From Nipponacmea schrenckii (lineage: Eukaryota > Mollusca > Gastropoda > Lottiidae), in contig JAUJPP010000012.1 in the NCBI GenBank assembly GCA_030562195.1, positions 11,904,001 through 11,968,000 on the forward strand: a DNA stretch of 64,000 nt, written 5' to 3'. The translations under genes were made by a program, and so were the position numbers. The notes under the pieces were generated by a model. It did not search any database, was not told the DNA's origin, and saw nothing but the letters and a program-made list of their open reading frames with translations. Shown in pieces: positions 45,225 to 56,640 of this stretch. Position 1 is the first letter of the stretch, and each line of letters starts with the position of its first letter.

Positions 45225-45348
45225 TCTCACGTGACCTCGAAGCTTACGTCATACAGTATGACAGAATTTATAAATTAAACGAGGCTTACCTGTAAGGTGA
45301 AGTTTGATTGTAATTCTGTCATACTGTTGACGGCTGAGAGGTCATGTG
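45225..45348 (+). repeat. DIRS internal complementary region (ICR)
   Basis: Bases 45225-45266 are the reverse complement of the element's first ~42 bp, and 45265-45348 are the reverse complement of its last ~84 bp (AAACGAGGCTTACCTG, GACGGCTGAGAGGTCATGTG). Read on the minus strand the ICR spells right end joined to left end, the junction expected in the circular intermediate. In DIRS models the ICR templates the closing of the circle. Confidence 0.88.
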
Positions 45349-45434
45349 CCCGCCCTTCTGTTTTTTGGTGATCTGTTTGTTGTCCCACCCTTGATAGTTT
45401 GCTTATACTCTTTGTCATTATTCAATCTTTGAAG

Positions 45435-45547
45435 AATGATCTATCATAGCAGCGCGCGCATCTCACATGACCTCTCAGCCGTCAACAGTATGACAGAATT
45501 ACAATCAAACTTCACCTTACAGGTAAGCCTCGTTTAATTTATAAATT
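45435..45547 (-). repeat. Right inverted terminal repeat of the DIRS-like element
   Basis: Inverted copy of the left repeat's inner half (AATGATCTATCATAGCAGCG), then CCTCTCAGCCGTCAACAGTA and ~50 bp not present at the left end but complementary to the ICR, ending TTTAATTTATAAATT. Confidence 0.85.
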
Positions 45548-45589
45548 TCTATATACATATTCAATGTACAGTAAAACAATAAAAGTACA

Positions 45590-47300
45590 TACATATAGAT
45601 GACAGATTGAATAATGTATAAGCAAGGGTCGAGTTGTCAAAGGGCATCGTAACAGATATATTTGATAGTGAGATAAATTATTTATAAAATGAAGAGTAAA
45701 CTAATGAGTCTGTTTGTTAGTGATAGAAATTATTTATAAAATGAAGGGTAATCTATAGATCTTTTTCATAGTGTGGGATATTATTTATAAAATGAAGGGT
45801 AATATATAGATCTTTTTCATAGTGGGGGATATTATTTATAAAATGAAGGGTAATCTATAAATCTTTTTCATAGTGTGGGATATTATTTATAAAATGAAGG
45901 GTAATCTATAGATCTTTTTCATAGTGGGGGATATTATTTATAAAATGAAGGGTAATCTATAGATCTTTTTCATAGTGGGGGATATTATTTATAAAATGAA
46001 GGGTAATCTATAGATCTCTTTCATAGTGGGGGATATTATTTATAAAATGAAGGGTAATCTATAGATCTTTTTCATAGTGTGGGATATTATTTATAAAATG
46101 AAGGGTAATCTATAGATCTTTTTCATAGTGGGGGATATTATTTATAAAATGAAGGGTAATCTATTGATCTTTTTCATAGTGTGGGATATTATTTATAAAA
46201 TGAAGGGAAATTTTCTTTTTTTGGGGGGTTTTTTTCTTTTTTTTCATAGTGTGGGATATTATTTATAAAATGAAGGGTAATATATAGATCTTTTTCATAG
46301 TGGGGGATATTATTTATGAAATGAAGGGTAATCTATAGATCTTTTTCATAGTGTGGGATATTATTTATAAAATGAAGGGTAATCTATAGATCGTTTTCAT
46401 AGTGGGGGATATTTATAAAATGAAGGGTAATCTATAGATCTTTTTCATAGTGGGGGATATTATTTATAAAATGAAGGGTAATCTATAGATCTCTTTCATA
46501 GTGGGGGATATTATTTATAAAATGAAGGGTAATCTATAGATCTTTTTCATAGTGTGGGATATTATTTATAAAATGAAGGGTAATCTATAGATCTTTTTCA
46601 TAGTGTGGGATATTATTTAGAAAATGAAGGGTAATCTATAGATATATTTTATAGTGGGATAAATTATTTATAAAATGAAGGGTAATCTATTTGATAGTGG
46701 GGGATATATTTTATAAAATGAAGGGTAATCTATAGATCTTTTTCATAGTGGATGATATATTTTATAAAATGAAGGGTAATCTATTTGATAGTGGGGGATA
46801 TATTTTATAAAATGAAGGGTAATCTATAGATCTTTTTCATAGTGTGGGATATTATTTATAAAATAAAGGGTAATCTATAGATCTATTTCATAGTGTGGGA
46901 TATTATTTATGAAATAAAGGGTAATGGATATTATTTATAAAATAAAGGGTAATCTATAGATCTATTTCATAGTGTGGGATATTATTTATAAAATAAAGGG
47001 TAATCTATAGATATATTTCATAGTGTGGGATATTAGTTGTTGATATGTTTTAATAATAAGGGCAATCTAAAAGATTTACTCAATATAATACGCCTTATAT
47101 ATCATATATCAATGTTACATAAAAACATAAAAAGAAAACATCATTCCTACCTTGGTATGCCCCTGTAGCAGTCTATAAAGGAAAAAACAGAAATTCAAGT
47201 GGTGCACCAATATCTGATGTAAACGTTTACAAACACGACTTGAGAAGAAACTTTTGACCAGTTGATTGTAATACTCTTTGCTGCACGGGTGCGGCTACGA
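45590..47300 (-). repeat. Inverted copy of 6.87-7.66 kb with expanded minisatellite
   Basis: Outer parts match the DUF3987-like locus reverse-complemented: AAGGGTCGAGTTGTCAAAGG (45613 vs ~7600), CTACCTTGGTATGCCCCTG (47149 vs ~7050) and GTGGTGCACCAATATCTGAT (47199 vs ~6990). The small exon is present, shortened (its minus strand reads ACTGCTACAGGGGC). The DUF3987-coding exons are absent: the copy stops at the DIRS insertion. Confidence 0.85.
45661..47040 (+). repeat. 51-bp minisatellite, ~27 copies
   Basis: Unit GGGTAATCTATAGATC, TTTTTCATAGTG(T/G)GGGATA and TTATTTATAAAATGAA, 51 bp. Later units (46660-46830) have shortened forms with TTTGATAGTGGGGG. One unit at ~46206-46240 carries a T/G-rich anomaly. 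Neighbouring units alternate GTGTGGG and GTGGGGG, a trace of multi-unit duplication. Confidence 0.92.
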
Positions 47301-47870
47301 ATAATATCCTTGGGATATTATTAATAAAATAAAGAATAATCTATAGGTATATTTCATAGTGGGCATCCAGGGTTCGAGTCGTGGTATAACTTTAAGTCTG
47401 GCCTGTAGTCAGAACAGAGAAGGATTTGCCGCCCCCAATCCCCGATATCTCTCTCTCACTACCTTTTAGCAGATATATACCTAATAAAACAATGTCAATC
47501 ACAACGTGAAGTCATTTAAACATCTAGAAGTGTAACAATAACGAATAACTAAAGGAGAAAAGCGAATAACGAAAAACAAATAACGAATAACGAAAACGAA
47601 TAGCGAATATCCTTTTAGTGGTACTTACAAAATAACGAATAACAAATATCATAGCCTCTGAAAATTGGGATTAATCCCAATTTTCATAGTCAAAGTCATT
47701 TAAACATCTAGAAGTGCTACAATAACAAAAACGAATAGCGAATATCCTCCCCTTGGTGCATAAAAAAGAACGAATAACGAATTAACGAAAAACGATAACG
47801 AACAACAAATATCATAGCATCTGTTTCTTCTTACAAATCCCAATTTTCAAAGTCAAAGTCATTTAAACGA
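47301..47870. repeat. Degenerate CGAATAACGAA / AACAAATATCATAGC repeats
   Basis: Runs of GAATAACGAAA occur at ~47540-47645 and ~47750-47810, and ACAAATATCATAGC(C/A)TCTG three times (47645, 47805, 49367). The third copy lies beyond the LINE at 47881-49322, so the LINE entered this repeat. Confidence 0.6.
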
Positions 47871-47880
47871 GATAGATAGA

Positions 47881-49322
47881 TAGATAGATTTATTTAAGTC
47901 TCACCAATTTTTTACAAACATAAAAGAATTTTCATACAAGTTAAAATGAAATGAGTAAAAAATCGCCATTCTAGTAAGAATTATGAGAGACTAAATGTAC
48001 ATAAGATATCACATTAAAAGCACTGTAAAAACAAATAATTAAGAACAAAATTTTAGGGAGGTAAAATATATATAGATACTAGTCTACAAGTTTACACAGG
48101 CGGGAGTATTTCGACCATCCTCATGAGCATGGGTACCTGAGGGGAGCTACCCCACACCATAAACTTTGCGAGGGCACTCCTATGTGAGTGGGGAAGGTTG
48201 CTAGAGACATAACATTCAGTCTTATAGTCGGATTTAAACAAGCGATATGAATGGAGTTTATTTTTACCTTTACCGGACTTTGAATTTATACAACTTACAT
48301 CATTAAACCACTTATTTTTATACAAATCAAAGTTTTTATTACATTGTAATTATAGAGCCTCATATGTGAATACCAAGAATGTTTTTAAGATGACTATGTC
48401 TATTTTACAAAGGTGTTGGGTTACTCTATAAATCCCATTTTTGAGACCTTTGCATTATCTTCATAGAATTTGAAGATCTGTTTACAGAGACGGTTATCTG
48501 GCATATTGCACATTCTACTATAATACCGGAGTACACCATCCCTCCAATACGTTTTGAGTTTGCAATTAAAAGGCCAAAAGCTCGAGATGCGGCTTTAGCT
48601 ACATGTTTAGCCATACAATGTAATTGAGATGTTCGGTCAACAACAAACCTAAATACACATAGCTTTTAGATATAGCAACAATATCATTTCCACAAGTGAA
48701 TACATGGGAAGTAAGGGGTTTGAACTCTGATCGAAAGTGTACTATACTGGGCTTGTTTAGATTAATTGTCATTTTGTTCCTTATGGTCCAAGGATTTAGG
48801 GCATTTAACAATAATTGCATATCGATTTCATTACTACTTAACAATACTAAGTCGTCAGCATATAACAATGCACATAATTTAGAGGCATCAATATCGATTC
48901 CCACTCCCACAGCATTCAGAGATTGCACTAAATCATTAATATACAGATTAAAAAGTAATTGGGACAGCAAACACCCTTGTTTAAGGCCACATTTGATATC
49001 AAACCAGTCGGTAGTATGACCGTTTAGCCTTACACATGGTTTGACGTTATTATATGGGACGTCACAGCCTGGTAAAATCGACCACGAACGCCTAAGTCTT
49101 CTATTTTTGAAAACAAAAATACTTCTGTCGATTTTGTCATAGGCTTGTTTAAAATCTATAAAAGCACAAAATGTCGGACACTCAAGCTTCTTCCGGGTTT
49201 CAATAAGCGATGTAAGGGATGAAATGTGATCTATTGTTGACCGTTTTTTCCTCAAACCGTTTTGACAATTAACTTAATAACTTTCGTCTGCAAACTTACT
49301 TAGACGATCGTTTAGTAGAGAA
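47881..49322 (-). mobile_element. 5'-truncated LINE with RT domain and (TCTA)n tail
   Basis: The minus strand carries RT motifs in order: RKKRSTIDHISSLTSLIE, FCAFIDFKQAYDKID (motif A Asp), GLKQGCLLSQLLFNLYINDL (motif B), LLYADDLVLLS (motif C, YADD) and KPSIVHFR. A frameshift near 48610 moves the next piece (AKAASRAFGLLIANSKRIGG) to another frame, followed by ALAKFMVWGSSP near the end. The 3' end is a TCTATCTATCTATC tail (47876-47893). Truncation at ~49322 is typical for LINEs. The clade is uncertain (CR1/RTE/I-like styles share these motifs). Not active. Confidence 0.8.
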
Positions 49323-49429
49323 CAATAGAGGTTATGGACAACAGGTGCTTACAAATGAACGAATAACAAATATCATAGCCTCTGTTTCTTCTTATAAATC
49401 CCCCTTTACAAGACACTTATTAGACCAAT

Positions 49430-49770
49430 CTTATAGAAAACCTTCAAAAAAGAGCAACAAAGATCATCTCACCTACCATACCCTGAACGACTAAAACACC
49501 TTGGCCTACCAACATTAGAGTACCGAAGAAAAAGAAACGATATTATCCAAGTTTACAGAATTATCCACGGAATAGACAAAATAGCCGAAACAATCTTCCA
49601 ACCATCACAAGGAATTAGAACGTGAGGACATCATTTGAAAATAGCTAAACCACAGTGCAGACTAGATTTGAGAAAAAAACTATTTTTCTGTTCGAGTTAT
49701 CATCAATTGGAACTTCACTTAATACAGCTTGGAAAAACATTGATACCAAATTCAAACCTAGTTTTATGAA
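49430..49770 (+). mobile_element. LINE ORF2 C-terminal fragment
   Basis: Plus strand reads ENLQKRATKIISPTI, then after a one-base shift YPERLKHLGLPTLEYRRKRN, DIIQVYRIIHGIDK and, after an in-frame TGA, HHLKIAKPQCRLDLRKKLFF. This is the standard end of many LINE-encoded RT proteins (LGLPTLEYRR...DLI.VYK). The RT core is missing. Confidence 0.7.
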
Positions 49771-49944
49771 AACCTGACAGACAAATTTTAAGATTATCAT
49801 CAATAGCTAGTTTGATATGCGCAAAATGAAAAAGAAAAAGTAAAATAACTTTAAAAGGTGGTCAAGAAGCCAAAAGGCTTACTAACAGACCGAAGAACAG
49901 GTATAACATGTAAAACAGGTATAATATTTTTTATTGTACTTGAG

Positions 49945-50790
49945 ACATTGGTCAAAACCATAGTTATGAGTTATCTTCAAATATAGACCAAATTAAATCA
50001 TCTAATAAGAAAATATCTAAAAAAAATCCTTAGAAAAGGGCAATCAACAAAATACAGATTAAATCAAAAACAATACATCTTAACAATAGATCTCAGTGAT
50101 TTGAAGGAAAATCCAATGCACTTTGTGTAGATAAATCTCAATCAAAAATTTTTTTGAAAAAAAGTGAAGAACATTTACAGAAAGCAAGATGTGAAGTTGA
50201 AAATAATAAGAAAGATTTAGAAACTCAAATGGAAATATTCAAATCAAAGATAGATGAAGTAAGTTATTTGAAGTCCCAGGTTAATACTTTGAATGATAAA
50301 AATACAATTCTAACAAAGCAGATTCAAGACACAAGCGCAAAACTTCATTCCTCAGATGTATTAGTCAAAGAGTTGACTGAAAAACTGGAAAGTCAAACAT
50401 CAGAAATTGAGAAGACAATTTGAAAGTGAAAAGCAACTTTCAAATTTAATACAGCAATTAGCAAATAAAGAAAAAGAGAATTACAAGAAGAGGGTGATGC
50501 ATTGAAGAAAGAACTAAAGGCAGCGAAATCAAGGAATGAGACAGTATCAAAAGAAAAATCTCTCTTAAAAGATGAAGTAGATAAGTTGAAAAAGGAACTT
50601 TATGAAAATGGAGAACAACTTTACCTGTTAACACAAGAATCAATTTCATGGACATCTCTAATGACATAATGTATCAGCCATTTGAACGCCAAGGGGAAGA
50701 ACTCAAAAATGTAGAATCTGTAAATATTGATTTAGAAAAAGGGCTCTCTGAATGTAAAAGACAGATCGAAAAAGATAGAGTAAGTTTATA
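49945..50790 (+). pseudogene. Coiled-coil exon, copy B
   Basis: The plus-strand copy matches the large exon of the gene at 24.86-26.54 kb, without its 665-bp insertion, and ends at the same GATAGA|GTAAGT donor. Best frame (50154-50422): KKSEEHLQKARCEVENNKKD, YLKSQVNTLNDKNTILTK, SSDVLVKELTEKLESQ. Frameshifts fall near 50115, 50420, 50480 and 50668. Its left edge fuses a piece from upstream of exon 1 (GACATTGGTCAAAACC) to the middle of the large exon (CATAGTTATGAGTTATC), so exon 1, the intron and the start of exon 2 are lost. Confidence 0.7.
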
Positions 50791-50954
50791 AGGGAAATAA
50801 GAAAATGAAAAATCAGAAATTTAATTAAAAACAATGGAAGATTTCAGTTACATGTAACATTATTCTGATTTTAATTCCAGAAGTTTTTGTAATTTTTCCC
50901 TGTGTCATTTTTTATATTAATCAAATCAATGAATTGTTTTTTTTTACCATACTA

Positions 50955-51115
50955 TCAGTAAAACTAGACAGGCCATACTAATACAGCAACCAGATAGGTC
51001 CAACTATCAGTACAACTAGACAGACCATACTATCAGAGCAACAAGACAGGTCATACTATAAGTATAACTAGACAGGCCATACTATCAGTTTACCTAGACA
51101 GGCCATACTGTCAGA
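50955..51115 (+). repeat. Small 26-bp minisatellite cluster
   Basis: Six or so units of CATACTATCAG.. and AACTAGACAGGC, the same family as the large array at 52368-53735; gene X copy 2 lies between them. Confidence 0.8.
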
Positions 51116-51214
51116 GAGTGTTGATTGTCTTGCTCTCAGATTCTATTCCGTACATTGTGATTTCGTCAAGTTAGTGTTTTGAAAATCAACATGTCTTTAC
51201 TATGATCACGATGA

Positions 51215-51951
51215 TTAGGTGAAATCGCATACAAATAATTCCACTGACGAGACCTATGAAAGTAAGCCATGTGGTCAGGATCTGCCAAAGGTGCATAAGT
51301 ATCAACAAATCCAACGGAAGAACCTAACATACAAAAAGCCCTCCGCTTTACGAACCAATGGATCTTATTGCTTAATGCTGCAGAGCTGGAAACCTCCGAA
51401 AATCTTCCAAGAAAGTTTCAAAAAGATGAAGAAGTATTTCAACAATTAAGAGAGAAGAACAAAAATTTAGATTTGTCTCAATATCTGATACGAGATAAAC
51501 CTACTGGTATTCTGGATGTTTCTATATACTAAATTAACAGATCTGGCGAGGATCTGAATGGCAGCTACAGAGGGTCGGGAGAAATAAGACCGTCAGTAAA
51601 TTTGAATGCCGTTTTGAATGATGGAAACATGAAAGGTTTGTATATTGTGGATTATCAGTTAACCAAATTACGTTTTTCTGTACTGTAAAATTATAAACAT
51701 GAATGATATCTCTCCTGTATTTTATTATTTCTTCGTTGAATTGTGGTGAATAGCTGAGTTCTCAATTACTTGCGAAGAACCATTACCTTATTTGCTCAGG
51801 TTTATTACAGTTGCCAATATTTATTTTTTATTTGTTGGCTTATCATCCAATCAATTATGCACTATGATACTAAATTTTAAATGAATATTATGTTTGGTCT
51901 ATTCAGAGAAGAAACCCTCAGAGTTTCACCGACTGCGAAGAAGTTTAAAAT
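51215..51951 (+). pseudogene. Gene X, copy 2 (broken)
   Basis: The first exon follows a GATGATTAG acceptor and reads STDETYESKPCGQDLPK to RTNG, then a frameshift. The next frame aligns with copy 1: AAELETSENLPRKF, VFQQLREKNKNLDLSQYLI, ILDVSIY, then a TAA where copy 1 reads Val, then INRSGEDLN. The last exon (after TATTCAG at ~51908) reads EKKPSEFHRLRRSLK and TAA. Order and splice sites match the gene at 4834-5466. Broken by the shift and the stop, but useful as evidence that both loci derive from a coding gene. Confidence 0.6.
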
Positions 51952-52367
51952 AATTTTTTTTTTAAGAATTTAAATTCTCATCTTAATAAACTGTATTTTT
52001 GATTTTGGTTTCTTTTATTTCTTTCTATCGTCCAAGTTATGAATGTGTCGTAGTCTTCGTCACTGTCCTTTCAGCGCCCTGATACATCGCTTGGCTGTTC
52101 TTCCTTTTCCTGCAATATAAAAACAAATGAATATTCAGTGAACTCCAACGATAATATACAATGCGAGTTGGTTAATTGGTATCCAATAATATACGAAAGA
52201 AACGAAATAAATTAACCCAAAAAAAATGTTGATAAGTTGTGTACTAGTCTTACACACAAAAAAAACAAACAATATATTATGAGACTCGTTTAGATTTGCA
52301 GATCCTTGACAAATTAATATAAATACAAGTATCACGAAGCAATTCGATGTAACCAGAGAGACCATAC

Positions 52368-53735
52368 TATCAGGGCAACTAGACAGGCCCGTACTATCAG
52401 AGTAACAAGACAGGGCATACTATCAGAGCAACTAGATAGGCTATACTATCAGTACAACTAAACAGGCCATACTATTACAGCAACCAGACAGGTCAAACTA
52501 TACAACTAGACAGGCTATACTATCAGAGCAACTAAACAGGCCATACTATCAGAGCAGTTGGCAGAGCATATTATCAGAGAAACTAGACAGTCCATACTAT
52601 CAGAGCAATTAGACAGTTCATACTATCAGAGCAACTAGACAGGCCATACTATCATATCAACTAGACAGACCATACTATCAGAGTAACCAGACAGGCATAA
52701 TATCAGTACAACTAGACAGTCCATACTATCAGAGCAACTAGACAGGCCATACTATCACAGCAACTAGACAGGCCATACTTTCAGAGTAACAAGACAGGGC
52801 ATACTATCAGAGCAACTAGATAGGCTATACTATCAGTACAACTAAACAGGCCATACTATTACAGCAACCAGACAGGTCAAACTATACAACTAGACAGGCT
52901 ATACTATCAGAGCAACTAAACAGGCCATACTATCAGAGCAGTTGGCAGAGCATATTATCAGAGAAACTAGACAGTCCATACTATCAGAGCAATTAGACAG
53001 TTCATACTATCAGAGCAACTAGACAGGCCATACTATCATATCAACTAGACAGACCATACTATCAGAGTAACCAGACAGGCATAATATCAGTACAACTAGA
53101 CAGTCCATACTATCAGAGCAACTAGACAGGCCATACTATTAGAGTAACAAGACAGGGCATACTATCAGAGCAACTAGATAGGCTATACTATCAGTACATA
53201 CAAATAAACAGGCCATAATATCTTAATATCTAGACAGGCCATACTATCTTATCATCTAGACAGACCATACTATCAGAGCAACTAGACAGGCCATACTATT
53301 ACAGCAACCAGACAGGTCATACTATCAATACAACTAGACAGGCCATACTTTCAGAGTAACAAGACAGGGCATACTATCAGAGCAACTAGATAGGCTATAC
53401 TATCAGTATGGCCTGTCTAGATGATAAGATAGTATGGCCTGTTTAGTTGTACTATCTTATCATCTAGACAGACCATACTATCAGAGTTACTAGACAGTCC
53501 ATACAATCAGAGAAACTAGACAGGCCATACTACCAGTACAACTAGACAGGCCATACTATCATATCAACTAGACAGACCATACTATCACAGCAACCAGACA
53601 GGGCATACTATCAGAGCAACTAGACAGGGCATACTATTAAAGCAACTAGACAGGCCATACTATCAGAGCAACTAGACACATCATACTATCAGAGCAACTA
53701 GACAGGCCATACTATCAGAGAAACTAGACAGGGCA
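52368..53735 (+). repeat. 26-bp minisatellite array with higher-order structure
   Basis: Unit CATACTATCAGAGCAACTAG plus ACAGGC. About 50 imperfect units. A longer block that starts with GTAACAAGACAGGGCATAC repeats at ~52402, 52786, 53145 and 53358, so a ~360-385-bp higher-order unit is present. Two units at ~53402-53450 are inverted (GGCCTGTCTAGATGATAAGA). Confidence 0.9.
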
Positions 53736-53754
53736 GTGAGGTGACTCTCGTGTC

Positions 53755-54070
53755 AATAGGTTCATCCTTAGGTGATTACAAATACTCATGCCAAGTTAAG
53801 TCAAAACCGCTCAAGAATTATGACTTGTAGACGCGTTTTCAAGAACAAGAGCAGTAACTCATACTAAATGTTTTTCGATTTCATTGATTTTCAATAGGGT
53901 TCATCCTTGCGTGATCATAAACACTTATATCAAGTTTCATCTAAATCCGTCAAGATTTGCACCTTGTAGAGTGTTTACGAGCAATTGTGGAAGGACAGGC
54001 GGACGGACGGACGAACGAACGGGATGACGACAATATACGCCCCCCCCCCCCCCATTTCATGTGGGCGTAT
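53755..54070 (+). mobile_element. Helentron-like element, right part only
   Basis: Core type 1 units (GGTTCATCCTTAGGTG, AGAGTGTTTACGAGC), GACG/GAAC tract at 53998-54021, a run of 14 C at 54040-54053, and the CATGTGGGCGTATA end. The left end is absent. Confidence 0.7.
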
Positions 54071-54705
54071 AAAAAAGGCAATAACTAAAACTAAATATTT
54101 TTCAATAGGGTTGATCATTAGGTGATTACAAATACTCATGCCAAGTTACGTCAAAATCACTCAAGACTTGTAGAGTGTTTACAAGGCAAAAATCCAACAC
54201 ATTTTATAGAACAAGGGCAATAATTCGTATTAAATATATTTCGATATTTTCTATTTTCAAAAGGGTTCATCTTTGGGCTATATTAAACAATTTCAGCAAG
54301 TTTTGTCAAAATCGGTCAATAACTGTTCTTTGTAGAGTGTTTACAAGCCAAAAATTGAACACGTTTTCAAAAACAAGGGCAATAACTGACACTAAATTTT
54401 TCCCACAATAATTTTTTTTCGATTTAAGTGGTTTTCAATAGGCTTCATTCTTGGGTGATAGCAAAAACTCAAGCCAAGTTTCATCAAAATCAATTATTGT
54501 TCTCTCAAGAGCGTTTACAAGCTAAAATTGAACGCGTTTTCAAGAACAAGGGCAATAACTCATGCTAAATGTTTTTCACTTTCGCTGATATTCAATAGGA
54601 TTTATCCTTGAGTTAGGACATACTCTCACACCAAGTTTCATCAAAATTAGTCAATAACTGTTCTTTGTAGAGTGTTTACAAGCCAAAAATTGAACACGTT
54701 TTCAA
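54071..54705 (+). mobile_element. Helentron-like core type 1 fragment
   Basis: Four ~160-bp core units without either end. It stops at CACGTTTTCAAA, within a unit, where the next element starts; this looks like a nested insertion. Confidence 0.65.
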
Positions 54706-55797
54706 AGATAGCTTGCCAGGCAAGGTAATATACGCCCACTGGCAGCTTTGTTTTTGAATAAAAAATAAAATATACATATGCTTCTTTTCTAGAGTGATAA
54801 TTGTACAATATTACTAAGTTTCCTTGAAATCAGTCAAGAATTATAACATAGGCAATAAGTCATTATAGATTTTCAGTATTTTTGATTGTTAAAAGGATTC
54901 ACTCTTAGGTGATAAACAATTTCAACAAAATTCATCAAAATCCATAAGGAATTGTGCCTTGGAAAAACATGCCAAAAACCAAACGGGTTTTAAAGAACAC
55001 AGGCAATAAAATTCATAGTTAATCCTTGAATGATTATTAAAAATTTCAGCAAGTTCTGTCAAAATCTGTAAAGTATTGTGCCTTTTAAAGTGTTTACGAA
55101 CTAAAATTTTGACCTTTTTTCAAAAACAGAACAATAACTGATATTAAATATTTTAAGATTTATCTGATTTTCAATAGGGTTCAAACTCATGCCAAGTTCT
55201 GTTAAAATCAGTCAAGAAATGTGACTTGCAGAGTGTTAATGAGCCAAAAATCGAAATCATTTGAAAGAACAAGGGCAATCAAATATTTATGTGATATTTC
55301 TTGTTTTCAAAAGGGTTCATCCTTGAGTGATTAACAATTTCAGCAAATTTTGTCAAAATCTGTAAATCATTGTGCCTTCTAGAGGGTTTACAAGCTAAAA
55401 ATTTGGACGCGTTTTCAAGAACAAGGGCAATAACTCATACTTAATGATTTTCGATTTCGCTGATTTTCAATAGGGATTATCCTTGAGTTATAACATACTC
55501 TCACACCAAGTTTCATCAAAATTAGTAAAGAATTGCACGTTGTAGAGTGTTTACGAGCCATTCAAGAACAAGGGCAAGAACTCATACTAATTTTTTTCAC
55601 ATTTCGCTGATTTTCAATAGGGTTCATTCTTGCGTGATCATAAACACTCATATCGAGGTTTCATCTAAATTCGTCAATAATTGCACCTTGTAGAGTGTTT
55701 ACGAGCAATTGTGGACGGACGGACGGACCAACGGACAGACCGACGGACATGGGTGACGACAGTATACGCCCCCCAATTCATTTCATTTCATGTCATA
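54706..55797 (+). mobile_element. Helentron-like element (core type 1), decayed right end
   Basis: Left end AGATAGCTTGCCAGGCAAGG and ACGCCCACTGGCAGC, about six core units, GACG tract at ~55723-55750, GACGACAGTATACGCCCCCC, then a damaged tail without the GTGGGCGTATA hairpin. Confidence 0.7.
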
Positions 55798-56164
55798 AAA
55801 ATCGGAAGTATACCTTGAACTATAAGCATTGAGTGTGAAAAACGTGCTGTCGGAGATTTGTTGAAATCTTGTATTTATGCTTTCGTATACAGTGAAAAAT
55901 GAAGTCCCTTATTCCGAATTGCTTATAAATTTTGGTTAAATGTCTTCTTAAAAGACCATTCCGGCATAAATAAAACTATTTCAAAATTGTACTGATAAAA
56001 ATATAGTATCGGTAAAGTAATTTTCTTGAATTTAGTCCTACAGTACAAAATGGAACAATGAATACATAAAATACAATCTTAAAATTTAGTTTTTACATCG
56101 ATATCTGCTTTATATTAATAAAGAATTATAAATTAAACACATTAACATTGTTAACATTAACAAA

Positions 56165-56640
56165 CATCATACTGGTATCTCTCCAGTATATATATGTTCT
56201 TGTGTGAATTTTCAGATTCATTGATGTAGTAAAACACTTTTTACAAATTTTACATTGGTCTGGTTTTTCTCCAGTATGTATTCTCATATGAACAGTACAT
56301 TCATTAGAAAAAGTAAAACACTTTTGACAAACTTCACATTGGTAAGGTTTCTATCCAGTATGTACTCTCATGTGAACAGTTCTTTAAAGAAGAAAAACAC
56401 TTGTTTACAAACTGCACATTGGTAAGGGGTTTTATCCAGTATGTACTCTCATATGAACAGTTCTTTCTGTGGAAGTAGAAAAACACTTTTGACAAACTTC
56501 ACATTGGTAAGGTTTCTCTCCTGTACGTATTCTCATGTGAATAGTATGTTTACTGGAACTAGAAAAACTCTTTTGACAAACTTCACATTGGTAAGGGTTT
56601 TTCTCCTTTATGCATTCTCATGGACTCAGTTCATTCTTGT
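56165..56640 (-). pseudogene. C2H2 zinc-finger copy 3 (broken)
   Basis: Minus-strand fingers with CEVCQK / HMRVHTG linkers and KPDQCKICKKCFTTSMNL as the last clear finger (~56170-56270). Several frameshifts and stops (for example where GEKP has become a stop) break it. It is closest to copy 2 at 57065-57660. Confidence 0.7.

Larger units (their letters stand above)
38658..45547 (+). mobile_element. DIRS-like tyrosine-recombinase retroelement, nearly complete
   Basis: The element has, in order, a left inverted terminal repeat (38658-38725), a Gag-like frame, an RT/RNase H/methyltransferase-like frame, an overlapping YR frame, an internal complementary region (45225-45348) and a right inverted terminal repeat (45435-45547). 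No LTRs and no integrase are present. Coding frames are uninterrupted except at the very end of the YR frame, where a Helentron-like element (43148-44684) is inserted. Without that insert the element would be ~5.35 kb, the usual size. Replication of DIRS elements goes through a circle joined by the YR, without target-site duplication; none is seen here. The intact frames suggest recent activity. Confidence 0.9.

Noticed and set aside
38658..45547. Possible endogenous retrovirus
   Set aside because: No LTRs, protease, integrase or envelope; the tyrosine recombinase and split inverted repeats identify a DIRS-type retrotransposon.
47360..47400. GGGTTCGAGTCGTGG looks like a tRNA T-arm / pol III B box
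   Set aside because: No matching acceptor stem, D-arm or anticodon arm could be folded around it; at most a scrap of a tRNA-derived SINE.
52368..53735. Regular short repeats that resemble a CRISPR array
   Set aside because: There are no unique spacers: the units are contiguous 26-bp monomers, and the setting is a eukaryotic genome.
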